The translations under genes and the position numbers were made by a program. This document shows positions 10,968 to 22,743 of a DNA stretch of 64,000 nucleotides, in pieces. The DNA lies in contig CM057164.1 in the NCBI GenBank assembly GCA_029962745.1, forward strand, positions 26,791,922-26,855,921, in the 5' to 3' direction. The notes below the pieces were generated by a model. The model saw only the letters and a list, made by a program, of their open reading frames with translations, did not search any database and was not told where the DNA came from. How positions within the stretch are numbered: position 1 is the stretch's first letter; every line of letters starts with the position of its first letter. Source of the DNA: Echinometra lucunter (taxonomy: Eukaryota; Echinodermata; Echinoidea; Camarodonta; Echinometridae).

Positions 10968-11930
10968 GTGAAACACTTGAAGTGCTCGTTTGACAAGGGG
11001 TGGTTAATTGAAATTAGATGATACACTCATCATAGCACTTTCAGCGACTATCAATCTACAAGTCGTTCGACTGGCTTCAATTGCCTTCAAGATCTTTTTA
11101 CATCTTGCGGTACTTGGCGCTAAAGGTTCAACTAAAATTTATAGAAAGGCTCTAATTTCGAGACTGAATATTCAGGAAGTTCAATGTAATTTACCTCATT
11201 TAAGCCAATAATGAGTCATAGTCAATGGAATATCAATTGATTCTAAGTTATTAATTAGATGGATTGTTTATACAAGCAGAATATAAAGGAAATGAAAACT
11301 AGCAGGAAATCATGTGATGCCTTCCTCATCACAAGGCAACAAGTTGTAGTGTGACAACTCAGCTATGCAGGCAAAATGTGCTTTCAGCAATACCCACAGT
11401 TCCTGAGAAAATGAATCTTCGGTCATTTTATAGTTCAGTCTGTCAACATTCCCTTTTTAATAACAAATCTGAGTAACAATCCAACAGTACTGTACTTTTT
11501 CACAACCATGTATTAATGTAAAATATCATCTGAGGGGCAAAGACAGGATACGCGAACACATATCTAGGTACCAAATAAATAAATGACTTCTGGATAATGC
11601 AGTATGTAGAGTGTTAACAATCACAGATTAAACTGATAACAAGAATGTATTGATGAAGCTCCTAAGTTCTTAACCATTCCCCCCCCCCCAAAAAAAAAAC
11701 CTCTCACATTTTATTCCCAACCCATCTTCAGTGAATTCCTCACAAGTGTCAGAGCATCACAAGTGGAAATTTGAAGTCACGGCCACTTAGACTTCAAGGT
11801 CTCGTGTGCATGATGATACGCTCAAACTGTCTCAGTCATATTTTATTACTCTTATTCCCATAGCTTGCAGATAGTATCAGTTTTTCAAGTCATGTCAGTG
11901 CCAAACATCCTGTGTCTGTATGTGGTAAAA
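10968..11930. other. Probable intron sequence (minus-strand gene)
   Basis: AT-rich sequence with no internal exon signal that I can support. It lies between the two candidate exons, so it would be intronic if the gene model is correct. Confidence 0.3.
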
Positions 11931-12260
11931 CCTTTATGTAAAGACCACTGGAGGGAAATTACTAAGCTGTTCTGATGGATATGGGATCCTTAGAAGCAGG
12001 TTCCCCATTATAGAAGTTTCAATATGAAGGAAAACTCCAATGTGGTGTCTTTCTCAACAGGTGGCTGCTAATTAAAGCAGGTTTGTGTGTATTATCACAC
12101 CTGTGCATAAAGACCACTGGGAGGAAAAAAGAAAAGAGGAGTTGACAGATATGAGTTCTTTATGCATGTTCCCCTCAATACAGGTTTCAGTGAGTAATAG
12201 TAACTGTGAAAGAAACAAAGGAGCATTTTTTTTTTTCAAAAACAGATGATCCTTGTATGC
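11931..12260 (+). repeat. Diverged tandem monomers with TAAAGACCACTGG
   Basis: Two, perhaps three, diverged units of about 170 bp. Unit 1 starts near 11932 and unit 2 near 12103; both carry TAAAGACCACTGG followed by GAGGAAA-like sequence, then TTCCCC and a GTTTCA block. A third, weaker unit may start near 12245. Units match at only part of their length, so the array is old. Confidence 0.5.
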
Positions 12261-12585
12261 AGGTTGTCACTGACACAATTTTGGTGCATAAGAGGGATAA
12301 ATCATGAAAGATACATTACACAAAAATTACAAAAACATTGGACCCTATTCGTTAATTCCTCACTTTGATCAGAATATTTTCTCTGAATAAACAACCCTTT
12401 AATATCCTGTGATGACTAACAGTTTGTGCAAATATTCATAAACTCCTCATAAATTTCATGGTCATTAATTGCAGCAACATTTCCCACTGCATATCGGACC
12501 AGCACCTTTCATTATGTCAGCCAGCAGAACCATGGATTAAATCACTATTTACAACATATTATCCACCTTGTTATCAAAGAGACTA

Positions 12586-12800
12586 TCAAACTTATTATGT
12601 AATCTTCAAAGAAAAGTGAAAAGCATGTAATTATTTAACTAATTATGAAATCTTCAAAGAAAAGTGAAAAGCGTGTGATTATCAAACTTATTATGAAATC
12701 TTCAAAGAAAAATGAAAAGCGTGTGATTATCTAACTTATTATGAAATCTTCAAAGAAAAGTGAAAAGCGTGTGATTATCTAACTAATTATGAAATCTTCA
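12586..12800 (+). repeat. 48-bp minisatellite, about 4.3 copies
   Basis: The word AATCTTCAAAG starts at 12601, 12649, 12697 and 12745, exactly 48 bp apart; a fifth AATCTTCA at 12793 runs into unique sequence. Units contain GTGAAAAGCGTGTGATTATC. They are non-coding and would lie within the putative intron. Confidence 0.92.
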
Positions 12801-13952
12801 GGGAGAATCAAATTCAACGTTTTTGTGTCTCAAGTTGTGATGAAGCAAATATTTCTATCATATCATGAATAGTTCTTTGGTTCATCCTCGTTACCTCTTC
12901 ATTATAAATTATCTGTCAACAAACCATGATACGCTGCAGTAGGTATCAACAACATAATAAAGAAATCCCACAAGATTCACTTTTGCAAACCATTCCATTC
13001 GACAACTTTAAGATGCAATTAGCAACTGAGATATCTGATTTGTCTAATCTACTCAATATCTCCCTCTTACATAAACCGTAATCCTCGCTAATCCTAGTCA
13101 ATAAAACATAATGATCACTTGAGAGTTGCGCAAGGTTTATGCACATCTAAGGCTTCTCTGCTGATACTGTGTGTTCAATATTGTTTTGGTACAAATAAAC
13201 TTTGTAGGGTTTCTAGCTCTTGAATCAGGAGAGTCAATGCAACAAGCTCATTCTTATAGTATTACTACACATGACAGCCTGATTGGTTTGTCAAGGATGG
13301 GCATTTGACCAATTTTGAAAGTTTGAAGGCCTGTATTGAATTACTAATGATATGTTTTAAGCTGTTTTACGTTTCATTGTGAAGGACATCACTGAAGGAG
13401 TTAAAATTTTATAAACTTCAGTTGCCCAGGTTGTATACTTAAACTGAAATCCATGAAACACGGCATGAACAGACAAAAATGTCACTCTTAATCGATCAGG
13501 CTCATGAACTGCAGATTGATGATAAAGACCTTATCATCAGACAGTGTGGCTATACGTCTAACGTTTAATGTCTACAATCCATGTTATGATACAAGCATCT
13601 ACTTTCTATCTCTCACAGATCCTTCCATAATCTGTGCCTTCTTCAAGATGCAACAGATTCATTCAACAGATTATAATTTCTTATAAAACAAAACAACAAA
13701 AAACTTAGAAGATGAAAATCACCAGTCACTGACCCTACTGCATAACTTTGTTAAATGTTATGCAGTCATGGTCTTTGATTCAAAACACATTTTCTCTCTG
13801 ATCCACAAAATATTTCAGTGCACCTTCTCAGATTTCCAATAGATTTCCATTTTGTTTGACATGGCAGATAAGATATTTCTGCACTAAATAAACACAGGAT
13901 CAACACTTCACATACACACCTGTTAACCATTTTGCCTGCAAAAAGGACTTAC
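12801..13952. other. Probable intron sequence (minus-strand gene)
   Basis: AT-rich sequence immediately 3' of the GTAAGT donor of the next feature. A 66-codon minus-strand frame (12946-13146) is not repetitive but lacks supporting splice sites, so I do not call it an exon. Confidence 0.35.
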
Positions 13953-14147
13953 CTCCAGAAGTAAATTGAGGATCCTCTCATGTATAAACTTGTCATACAT
14001 TTTGGATTTGTGTCCTTTCCCGAAGCCAGCGAGAGCACACCAGTTATTATAGCTAGGATAGTTGATAGTGTTCATACCCGAAGTATAGCGCCTCGAATCG
14101 GACGATCCGAAGTTGGTGGCAAAGTGAGGATTTCTAATGGCTGTCAT
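13953..14147 (-). CDS. Candidate first coding exon of an unrecognised host gene
   Basis: Sixty-five codons on the minus strand run from ATG (14147-14145) to CTGGAG, followed directly by the consensus donor GTAAGTCC (GT at 13952-13951). An in-frame TGA lies four codons upstream of the ATG, supporting this start. The peptide has balanced codon use and a natural composition, with segments such as RRYTSGMNTINYPSYNNW, GFGKGHKSKMYDKF and IHERILNLLLE. There is no signal peptide or membrane segment. The exon ends in phase 0, compatible with the candidate exon at 10720-10965; together they would give a protein of about 146 residues if no exon is missing. I do not recognise the family. This is the best host-exon evidence in the window, although function cannot be stated. 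Confidence 0.55.
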
Positions 14148-14500
14148 AAGTTGTTTTCAATGTATTTCCGATGTTGTATTAAGTTATGTCACATGAGTAG
14201 CAAAGCTACTTTGGAGCTTGCTGAAACTTGCGATTAGCTCTCATAGATTAAGGTGAATCGCTTGGACATTTTCAGTTGTGTCTGAACTCCTTAAGATCCC
14301 AGATGTTAGATGATTTAAACCTTTAAAATGTCAGATAAGAATGCTATTTAACAGAAAATCCAGTCCAAGATACAGATTGAGATTCATTAATAGGAGATAA
14401 AAGTGTTCAGCTGAACAATGACAAATACTTAGATGCAAATTGTAGTCAGACTTGAAGCTCAACTTCAAGCTGCACAAAGTTAAGTATCATTCATAGGCAG
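14148..14500 (-). other. Possible 5' UTR or intron upstream of the first coding exon
   Basis: Sequence directly 5' (minus strand) of the candidate start codon. An in-frame stop close to the ATG fits an untranslated leader; how far the leader extends cannot be seen. Confidence 0.3.
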
Positions 14501-15110
14501 CACATCAACAAAAGCTGCATGAAGAGGGTGTCGAAAACAGCTGGACAAACGGAAATATGGCAGACAGGGGATGCTTTTCCAAGAGAAGAGCCTTTTGTTT
14601 CTCAAACCCTCTGCCAAGCCGGTGACAGCGTCTCCAAAGAGAGTACTTGGAGAGCTCGTCCGAGTGCAGAGTGTGCCTGGCAGCTAGCACCGGACAACTG
14701 AGCAAGCAAGCAAGCACGTACAGCAGACAAACAGCTCCGCAACAGCACATAGAAAGAGAGAGGGAGCAGTCGGCTTACTCAGCGACGAGTCGTTTCAATC
14801 GTCGCTGTCAGCCTGGGGATGATTGTTTGGAGGGAGGGGGAAGGGGTCTGGTGAGGAGCTATGGGGGAAGGGGGAAGTGTACAGGAATTGCAAAATCTGG
14901 CAAGGTTGTATGCTTGCAGGGGACTGTGGAAAAGAGAGAAGGGGGAGAAACAGAAAGGGAAGTTGAGTTGTAGTTTGAGTCAGCTCACTGTTGAGGACTC
15001 CCTGCTTCATGCAGTAACCTCACAAGATTCCGTGACCGATTCTAGTAAGATAAGAAAATTATGTTTGACTTTCAACCAATTCCTGGCAGAAGAAGCCTAA
15101 AAATCTTGCA
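14501..15110 (-). promoter_or_regulatory. CpG-bearing possible promoter/5' UTR region
   Basis: Compared with flanking AT-rich DNA, 14520-15050 is richer in GC and CpG (for example GCTCGTCCGAG, CAGCGACGAGTCG) with purine-rich patches such as GGAGGGGGAAGGGG. It lies 0.4-0.9 kb upstream of the candidate minus-strand start codon, where a promoter or untranslated first exon would be expected. Overlapping short frames on both strands carry no recognisable domain. No TATA box or initiator can be assigned with confidence. Confidence 0.3.
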
Positions 15111-15880
15111 GAGGCAAATCTATAATATAAAGACAACAAAGCCTCTGGTCTAAGGCTTATTACAGCTGTATATCTGAACAAATGTTTTTCACCCTTTTCA
15201 CCAATAAGATGAGGGGGTTGTTGTTCTGTCCCAGACAGAGCATGTCCCAGTCGACGACAAATCTCAGTAAAATGTGACAATCACGAGACGTGCATCACGA
15301 ACATTAATTTAATTGTGTGTATCCTCTCTCTCTGTGGCTTTCCTGCACTCCTCAGTGTATCTTGCTTGTATGGCCTCTTTTATCTCCCCCACAAACAATA
15401 GCGAGGTCCTCACACATCTGCTTCAACTGTCCTCAATTTGTACATTTCTATGAAAATCCTTGTTAATACCAGATGCAGATCACAGAACTTCACACAAATT
15501 GGCTCACACAAGAAAATTTTGACCCCCCAGTTTCAAAAGATAGATGGATAAATGTAACATATTGTTATTGTATTATAATCAATCTTTTTTCTTTGCTATA
15601 CCTGTAGACCAGTAGTGAATATCTTCTACATGTGAGCAAAAACAAATGTAATGAAAACAAGACACTGACTACATGAAATCATATCCTAATGGTACACGAC
15701 AGACAGAAGAAATATGACTGTTTTCACTATGCCTACCACATGATGTCACAGAAAGTTTCAACTGAGAAGAAAATATCCCATCATCACTGATGTAATAAGT
15801 CATGGATGCATTCACACCATGACGAGAGATAATGACCACGCTCCCTGCTGAGTCCAGTATCCGCCCTCGCTTTCTCTAAT
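15111..15880. other. Non-coding, nothing recognised
   Basis: Unremarkable sequence between the CpG-bearing region and a minisatellite. Confidence 0.35.
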
Positions 15881-15884
15881 GACG

Positions 15885-16330
15885 CACGCTCAACAGCGGA
15901 ACATGTTGCGTGCTAATGAGCCCATAAGCAACAACATCGTTATCAATGATCATGAAAAGAACAGCTATATGACCAGACGATATTCTCTAATGTCGTCAGC
16001 GAACAGGTTGCAAGCTAATGAACCTGTAAGCGACAACGTCATTATCAATGATCACGAAAAGAACGGCTATACGAACAGATGACACTTTCAGATGTCATGA
16101 ACATTACAACAGGTTGTAAACTAACAAGCCTGTAAGCAACAACATTGTAATCAGTAATCATGAAAAGAATGGCTATATGACCAGATGATATTCTCTGATG
16201 TTGTCAGGGAACATCACAGCAGGTTGCAAGATAATGAGCCTGTAAGCAACAACATCATTATCAATAATCATAAAAAGAACAGCTATTTCACCAGATGATA
16301 CACTTGATGTCATCAGTGAAGATCTCAACA
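15885..16330 (+). repeat. Minisatellite with about 102-111-bp units, four copies
   Basis: TATCAATGAT-like sequence recurs at 15941, 16043, about 16148 and 16259. Each unit carries GCTAATGAGCC-like, AAGCAACAACATC and GAAAAGAACAGCTATATGAC-like blocks. Units have drifted in sequence and length. A 67-codon frame through two units is a by-product of the repeat. Confidence 0.85.
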
Positions 16331-17740
16331 GTTAACATTAACCCGATGACTACTGAATTTTGTCGCTCCAATGGGCTTTGTAACAGGAAGAGCGCAGTAT
16401 CCTTGGGTAATGGCTAAAGGTCTCAGGATTTCTATCTTCTAATCGTTCTTCTGTCACGTTTCACAGTTGTATTTCTACACTTGCGTCACAAAAAAACCCA
16501 TTGCAAAACAAATATATAATGATAAAACAGGAAGGAGGATACCATTCAGATGTTGATCTTAATTTCGCCCACTCAATTATTTCTTAGCTCAAATTATGAG
16601 AAAGCACATCAGTGTAAAAGCGGCTAAAACATCAATTTGGTGCTTCATCTTAACTGCCTACTCATGCCAAGCTTCAGCTGCCACTTCACAGTGCTACAAC
16701 ACAAACTAATTTCAATTTTCACTGCTGTTTGCTAAGATCAACGACTCCTTGTTTTCTACGATACGTCATTGGCTTGACTGATTAGCCATTAAAGTACGTC
16801 AATGGTTTAAAGATAAAACTGTTGGCTGTGCCTGCAGCAGTGTATTCTTTGAAGATACACCGAGACGGATAGGAATCCAAAGGTCTTCATTTCAAAGTGT
16901 TATCAACTAATTAGTAAACAATAAACCACTGGAAAACAACAATGCAATGTCTTTATCTTTGGGGGGAAGGGGTCTGGTTTACAGACCGATTAGATTTTTC
17001 TGCTTGGAGTTACTTTTGAAATGAAAGCAAGCTATTAATCTCAATCTGCAATATGTACACTATAACCCCTTTACCTGTCTAAGAACACGTAAGCCCACTT
17101 TGACTTGAAGGTAAAGACTATTGTCATTCATCACATACCAATGTAGAGTCTGAATAATAGACTACTACTTTTTTGAGAAGTAACCTGTTCAAGTCTGCTA
17201 CCTGTACGTTACACAAACTTTTTGAAGATAACAGAATACTGAAACAGCTTTACCAAAAACATAAGTTTAGAAGTTTGATGTTACTACAATGTGTCTTTTT
17301 ATAGTTAATTTCAAATTAATTATAACAATTATGGACTTGATTACATGTATCATCAGCTTTTGGTAGGGGTGTCATTCTCCTTAATCAAACACACAAACAA
17401 AAATGACTCCAAACTTACCCTCCCCTCAAAGATGACTTCAAACATGATGAGAAGGAGATAAGTCTCTATCATGAAATCAGAGGACGAAGACATCAAAACA
17501 ATCAAAATTCACAGTTGGGCCAGACCTATCACTGAAAGATTATCGCTCGGATGTCACCTTTATATTAGCAGTCTCAGACTCTAAACATCTCAATGATCTT
17601 GAGCCAGCATTTCAAGGTATATTTGTTCGTGTTACAAGATATCTCATTTGAAAATTAATGGTATGGATGCTGGTAGAGGCTTAGCAATAATAATGTATCA
17701 GATACCATCAAAACAACATTTCCGTCATAGGGGCGGATCC
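16331..17740. other. Non-coding, nothing recognised
   Basis: About 1.4 kb of AT-rich sequence with no supported exon, RNA gene or TIR pair. Confidence 0.35.
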
Positions 17741-17930
17741 AGTGGGGGGGGGGAGCAAATCAGCCGCCCCCTGAAGCCAAGGACCTTTTTTTTTTGCTTA
17801 TCAACAAATTTTGGTGTAAAATAGACACCTGATAATGCTGAGGGGTTTTTTTTCTTGCTTTCTTTTTTTGTTTGTCAGTAAATTTGGGGGGGTAAAACAG
17901 ACACATGAAAAGGCCGATCGCCCCCCCCCC
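17741..17930. repeat. G and C homopolymer tracts in a degraded repeat
   Basis: A G run at 17743-17753 follows AGGGGCGGATCCAGT, and a C run lies at 17921-17930 with T runs between. Similar phrases with homopolymers occur near 21570-21610 and 24150-24240, suggesting remnants of one repeat family with a homopolymeric core. Confidence 0.5.
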
Positions 17931-18527
17931 AAAGATTCTAGAATCGGAACTGTGGTCATCTCACTTGAAAAAAAAAACAGTTCAGAGATCTTTAAAAACA
18001 TGTTTTCAAATCATTTACATGTAGGCCTATTAAAATCATTATTCTTACATAATATGTCAATGACATGGATAATGCATGTAAACAAACCAGCATTTCTCAA
18101 TGAAGTCTGGACTTGCTATAAATCATCACATCAATTCACAAATTAATGAGGCAAAAAGAAATATAAAAACAAACAGTTTACATAACAGCTTGTACTGTGC
18201 ATATATAGGGATCAGAATTTATGCACCATTATATCATTTAACTAGAAAGCAGAGATGTATTGAAAGGGTAATGCATTTTTCATATTACTGAGAAATCTTT
18301 AATTTACTGATACTGGCTTTAATTCATCACACGGAAAATTGATAAGACAGATGTGAATAATAATATACAAATACATACATATGATGATATCAGTTGTGTT
18401 AAGTTGCTTATTATTATCATTTGTTTCATTTTGTTTGATTTAGCAAATAAACTTGAAGAAGGCCAGGAGCCAAAAATACACCTAGCGACCTGCTTCATTC
18501 TGTTCCATCATACAGTGCCTTTTCACA

Positions 18528-19654
18528 TGGTTCAACCCAGCGTCGGAAATACACGAGGGTGACGGGCGATTTCGCCCTCATGACAGCCCAAATCGCCCCT
18601 AAAATTCTCAAAATCTAATGCTTTGGGGCGACTTTTTATTTCATAGTTGCCCCAATATATATGCCCCTTTTGAAAGTCTTAACAGTTTTTCTGAGCGAGT
18701 AAACCTTTATGATTTCATGAAAGTATACCACCTTCACAAGCATCGCGGTTTTGTGTCCGATTGATACGAATCGAGGAGTGTCAGTCGCTATGAAATTCCA
18801 ACCATGCTACCTTACGTACCTCGCGATATCGCAAGTCTAGCCTGATATTGCGCAATATATGCATAGAGCTCATGCGCAGTGCACAGTGCACTGCACTGTC
18901 AACATTATTGACACATTCTACTACCACAGTCCACACAATTTCCATTCGACTCCCCCAAAATATCATCCTAGAATCCCACCAATATGCCATCCGGCGGTTT
19001 TTCAGTGATGATATTTAGTCAAGAGATAGTGTCAGATGCCTCTGTATATTTGGTTCAAGAAATTTATCACCTCAAAATGAGTCTGAAATCACAAAAACGG
19101 CTAAATTTCTGAGTTCAGTCCCACACATAGTCTTTCGAGTCGGTTGTGAGATGATCGAAATTCAACAAGTAATATCGCCCCAAAAGTATCTGAAAAGGTA
19201 TTTATATGTTTAGAACTTACTTTAAATGTGATATTTGGCTGTCTCTTTTAGCTTTTGTGGAATGAAGGTGTATTCTTGAATATGAAAACTAGTTGTTTTT
19301 TCACAAAAGATTGCCTTGCAATGAGGGCTTTCTGACTCCCTGCTGTGACTGTACATGTACATGTCTGTGACTGCAGACATTTCTAGTATGGCCGGGTGTG
19401 TGATCCTAAAATATCATTCAGTGATCACTTTGAGTTACTTTGAACATTTAATTGTACAAATCCCCAATCTAATACAGTTTGCAGTTACAAATGTTCTGTG
19501 CTTTTATGCGTAATATAGTGAGTCTAAGACAGATGTGCGACAAAAAGTAGCCCCTTAATAAGAAAAATAGCCCCAAGATATTCAGTGGTAGCCCCAATGT
19601 GAAAAAAAAATAGCCCCTAAAAAAAAATAATTAATTCCTACGCTGGTTCAACCA
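18528..19654. mobile_element. TIR element of about 1.1 kb with GCCCC-rich interior
   Basis: The left end, TGGTTCAACCCAGCGTCGG, is nearly the reverse complement of the right end, CTACGCTGGTTCAACCA. Subterminal regions are asymmetric: the left contains repeated TCGCCC phrases, and the right contains four TAGCCCC phrases. A more CpG-rich segment lies at 18720-18990. No transposase frame is recognisable. The ends could instead belong to two flanking repeats, so the unit is moderately supported. Confidence 0.5.
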
Positions 19655-20600
19655 AAAGGTATCTTTTTTAGCCGCCAGAAGACACACGAGAGACTCTAAA
19701 CCAACTATAGTAGTAGCTAGACATCCTCGCAATCGAGCCATCAACCATCATTCGTATATACTGAGGAATAACATAAGAACTTGTACTTTTTGAGGATCAA
19801 TTTTATGCATTAATGTTTTGACAGGAAAACTCACTTTTGAAATGGAAAGGTCTTTTTCGTAAGTACTGCATTTAAATCATTCCATGTTACAGAAAATTCA
19901 TGAGCCAAATGGAAATATGAACATAAACATGTACCAAGAATTTACATAGCATATACAGAAGAATAAAATTTCATTTGACATCATTATTTAGTATTGACAA
20001 GAAGGAAGAGATCTATAAATTGAAAGGCGGAGGTCTTTTTCATGCCAATGAAAATGTGTTTGAAGTAAACATTTCACCACTTCTGAATACTGAAGGGAAG
20101 AACAGTCTTTTGGACATTACTGCAAAATGTGTTTGAGGTAATGGTGGAGATTAATTATCAGTCATACAAACTAGTGCTTTCACAGCTTCCCTCGTTTAAC
20201 CTTCATTATAAATGCATAAAATGCAGGCATTCTTTGCAGACCTGATAATGAGTGTGTATCCAGCTGACAATCGCTCCGACTTCAATTTGTCCGATTTAAT
20301 TGATGGATAGGGAGACGTGAGCTGCATTAATTCTAAGAAAGTGGTGTCATAGCAAACGGAAGGTGAATGATATTCAACAAATCCCCGCTTGATATCGTAA
20401 AACCTTGCTTTCTTGTAATTTTGTTTTTCCTCCTCAATGTGGTGATGAGATGACGTAGGTTCAAAGACACAGTGCTAGATGAGAAAGGTTGGTGCTGTAC
20501 ATGTACATGGCTCGTAGCGTAACATGGATATAAATATTGAGGGGGCATTGGCATCAAAGTGGAGGCACTCTTCTCACTTGATGAATAAAATGCAAAATTC
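19655..20600. other. Non-coding, nothing recognised
   Basis: AT-rich sequence with no supported gene. It is followed by a C run at 20607-20620 and G-rich sequence to 20655. Confidence 0.35.
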
Positions 20601-20805
20601 ACAATACCCCCCCCCCCCCGATTTGGGAGGGGGAAGGGGAGGGTGTGGGAGGGGATTCCATGATCACTTTGATCTCATCCTCACCCCTCTTCCTTAATTT
20701 CTCCCCTTCATTTTCTAACTTTTGATCACTTCCTCCTTTCTCCATATCATGGAAGGGAAACGGTGGGCATGAGTGCCCCCGTTCCCCAAAGCTACGCCAC
20801 CACTG

Positions 20806-20959
20806 AACACACGGCCTTTACCGGCCATGTCCAGATGGTCTCCTGTTCAAGAATCATCTCAACGAGATGTTACAGATCACAGGCCACATGGAGGTCTTCA
20901 TCGTCATGCTCTACAAGAGGTCTGACTGCTCAGGGTCAAGGAGCGTATCCCACCAGTAA
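20806..20959 (+). CDS. Possible short terminal exon (low confidence)
   Basis: One plus-strand frame is open from 20806 to a TAA at 20957-20959 and shows strong C/G preference at third codon positions, unlike surrounding DNA; the peptide includes LLFKNHLNEMLQITGHMEVF. A possible acceptor, CATGTCCAG, ends at 20834. The opposite strand has a competing frame with similar bias (about 20880-20790), so strand is uncertain. No domain is recognised. It may be an exon, a gene-derived fragment carried by a repeat, or chance. Confidence 0.25.
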
Positions 20960-21370
20960 TGAGTAAATCTGCGTATACTACATTGTCATTACTGAGTCAA
21001 CGCAGCATTCGCTCAAGGTTGTCCACGTCTTCAAGTGGAATAGACCGGTTGTTGGAGGCAGGTGAAACGTGAGATGATACGTAGCCTGATTTCTTGGTAT
21101 AGGGAATTGTTGACAGTACAAAGGGGCTGAGAGAGGAAGATTCCCCCCCCCCCCCCTTCCCCAGCTAGTGGAACCACCCCAAATAAGTACCTGGATTGTC
21201 AAGAGTCAAATGTAAAAACAAAAAAGTCCTTCACATAATGAATGACAAGATGACCAAGAAAAAAAAAATTACTCTTTGAAAAATATTCGGCCTCACTGGT
21301 ATAGTACATGTGTTATGAGAAGTTACGCTATTGGGTCTATGCAATAGTTAATCTGCAACGTGGATAGATC

Positions 21371-21540
21371 TGGGGCCCGTTGCATAAAACTTACTATAAT
21401 AGTAACTTTACTATTATAGCAACTTACTGGAATTTGATTGGCTGTTGAGCAACATGACACCATCAACAGCCAATGAAAACCCAGTAAGTTACTACAATAG
21501 TACAGTTACTATTATAGTAAGTTTTATGCAACGGGCCCCA
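21371..21540. mobile_element. Fold-back MITE, 170 bp
   Basis: A perfect 36-bp terminal inverted repeat spans 21371-21406 and 21505-21540, starting TGGGGCCCGTTGCATAAAAC. The interior continues the pairing: TTGATTGGCTGTTGA pairs with TCAACAGCCAATGAA apart from small mismatches. Almost the whole element can therefore form one hairpin. There is no open frame. Confidence 0.9.
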
Positions 21541-22640
21541 GACTTGTTTTAATGCCTTATCACCCGTATAGCCAGGGGGTGATGGGGGCTGTCACTCCCC
21601 CCCCCCCCAAAAAAAAATGCCCCTAAAAAGGCTTGAGCGAGAAGGGAAAAGCATGAGAGAACTTAGGAAGAGAAGGAGCAGACAAGGAATGAAGACAAAC
21701 CATACACAAATGTACTTTTCAGCATGGAAACTTCTATAATCATGATCGAGTGTCCTCATCGTCTTTATTGCATTATTGCTGTACACACGCCTAGGCAGAA
21801 AAACGTGCGGAAAGGGTTTTTTGCCATGTGCCCCCCCCCCTTCTGCCAGGGCTCAAGATACTTTTAAAGATTACCCTACCTGCTATTGTCCCCAAGTTTG
21901 AATGAAATTTCTGTAGACTGTTGTCATTTTTAGAGCTGAATTATCTGATTATGATCGTATGCAAGCTTTGAGACACACGATGAAGACCTCCATGTATAGT
22001 GTGCATGAATGTTACCTATACAAAGTATCAAACACATCTGGATTCTTTTGTTGTCATGCATCAATGCTGCGACAAGTGGGCCATGGATTGCTTAGGAAAA
22101 GCATCACCTTGACAACTACATATAACAGTCACATGAAAGAGCTCTATCATATTTTCCCTTGCTTGATATACGAATATGACAGCATGCCCAGGATTTCAAA
22201 GCCACCTGAGCTTTATAATAACAATACTATGAATTGAAGAGCAAGATAAATCAGAGAGCAGTTGCAAATCTGGCTTCATTTTTTTCTTCTGCTTCTTCAT
22301 GGACTTATAAAGGGCTTAGCTACCCTTACCATCTATAGCCTTCTTATTACTCAATGCTAGCAAGACCAGACTGTGTAGAAATCTCTCAAGTTGGACTGTT
22401 GTGTTATTTCATAACTCCCTTGTGACCTGATTACATACATGTAAACTGTAGAGTAATGATGACATAAGCCTCTACTAATCCCTCATAACAGGATTAACAG
22501 GAGATAATACCGTATTTACAGAGCCCTGGGAAAGGTTTGATACTTTTCATGACATTTCCTCCACTGATCCAAGTAGACACAGGTACCTGAAAATTCTCAG
22601 TAAAATGTTGTAGATGGATTGGTCGAGGACTGTGTTCTGC
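21541..22640. other. Non-coding; homopolymer runs, no gene
   Basis: C runs near 21597-21608 and 21831-21840 accompany degraded repeat sequence. The word CCCTTCTGCCAG at about 21838-21850 reappears as a hairpin arm at 23871-23882. No coding exon is supported. Confidence 0.4.
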
Positions 22641-22649
22641 ACAGATTTG

Positions 22650-22674
22650 CGGGGGGAGGGGGGGGGGGGGGGGG
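22650..22674. repeat. G homopolymer, 24 of 25 bases
   Basis: G-only apart from one A. It can form a quadruplex-type structure in principle and is a likely assembly weak point. Confidence 0.9.
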
Positions 22675-22743
22675 TACGACCTGCCAGTGTCCCTCTTATA
22701 GCAAATAATATAGGAAATACTGTCAATTTAAAAATCACACATC

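Noticed and set aside
12586..12800. CRISPR-like array
   Set aside because: The whole 48-bp unit is repeated, with no unique spacers.
12946..13146. Minus-strand 66-codon frame as an internal exon
   Set aside because: Non-repetitive, but no acceptor/donor pair that keeps phase with the neighbouring exons.
15885..16330. CRISPR-like array
   Set aside because: Eukaryotic context; units are whole drifting 102-111-bp repeats without separate spacers.
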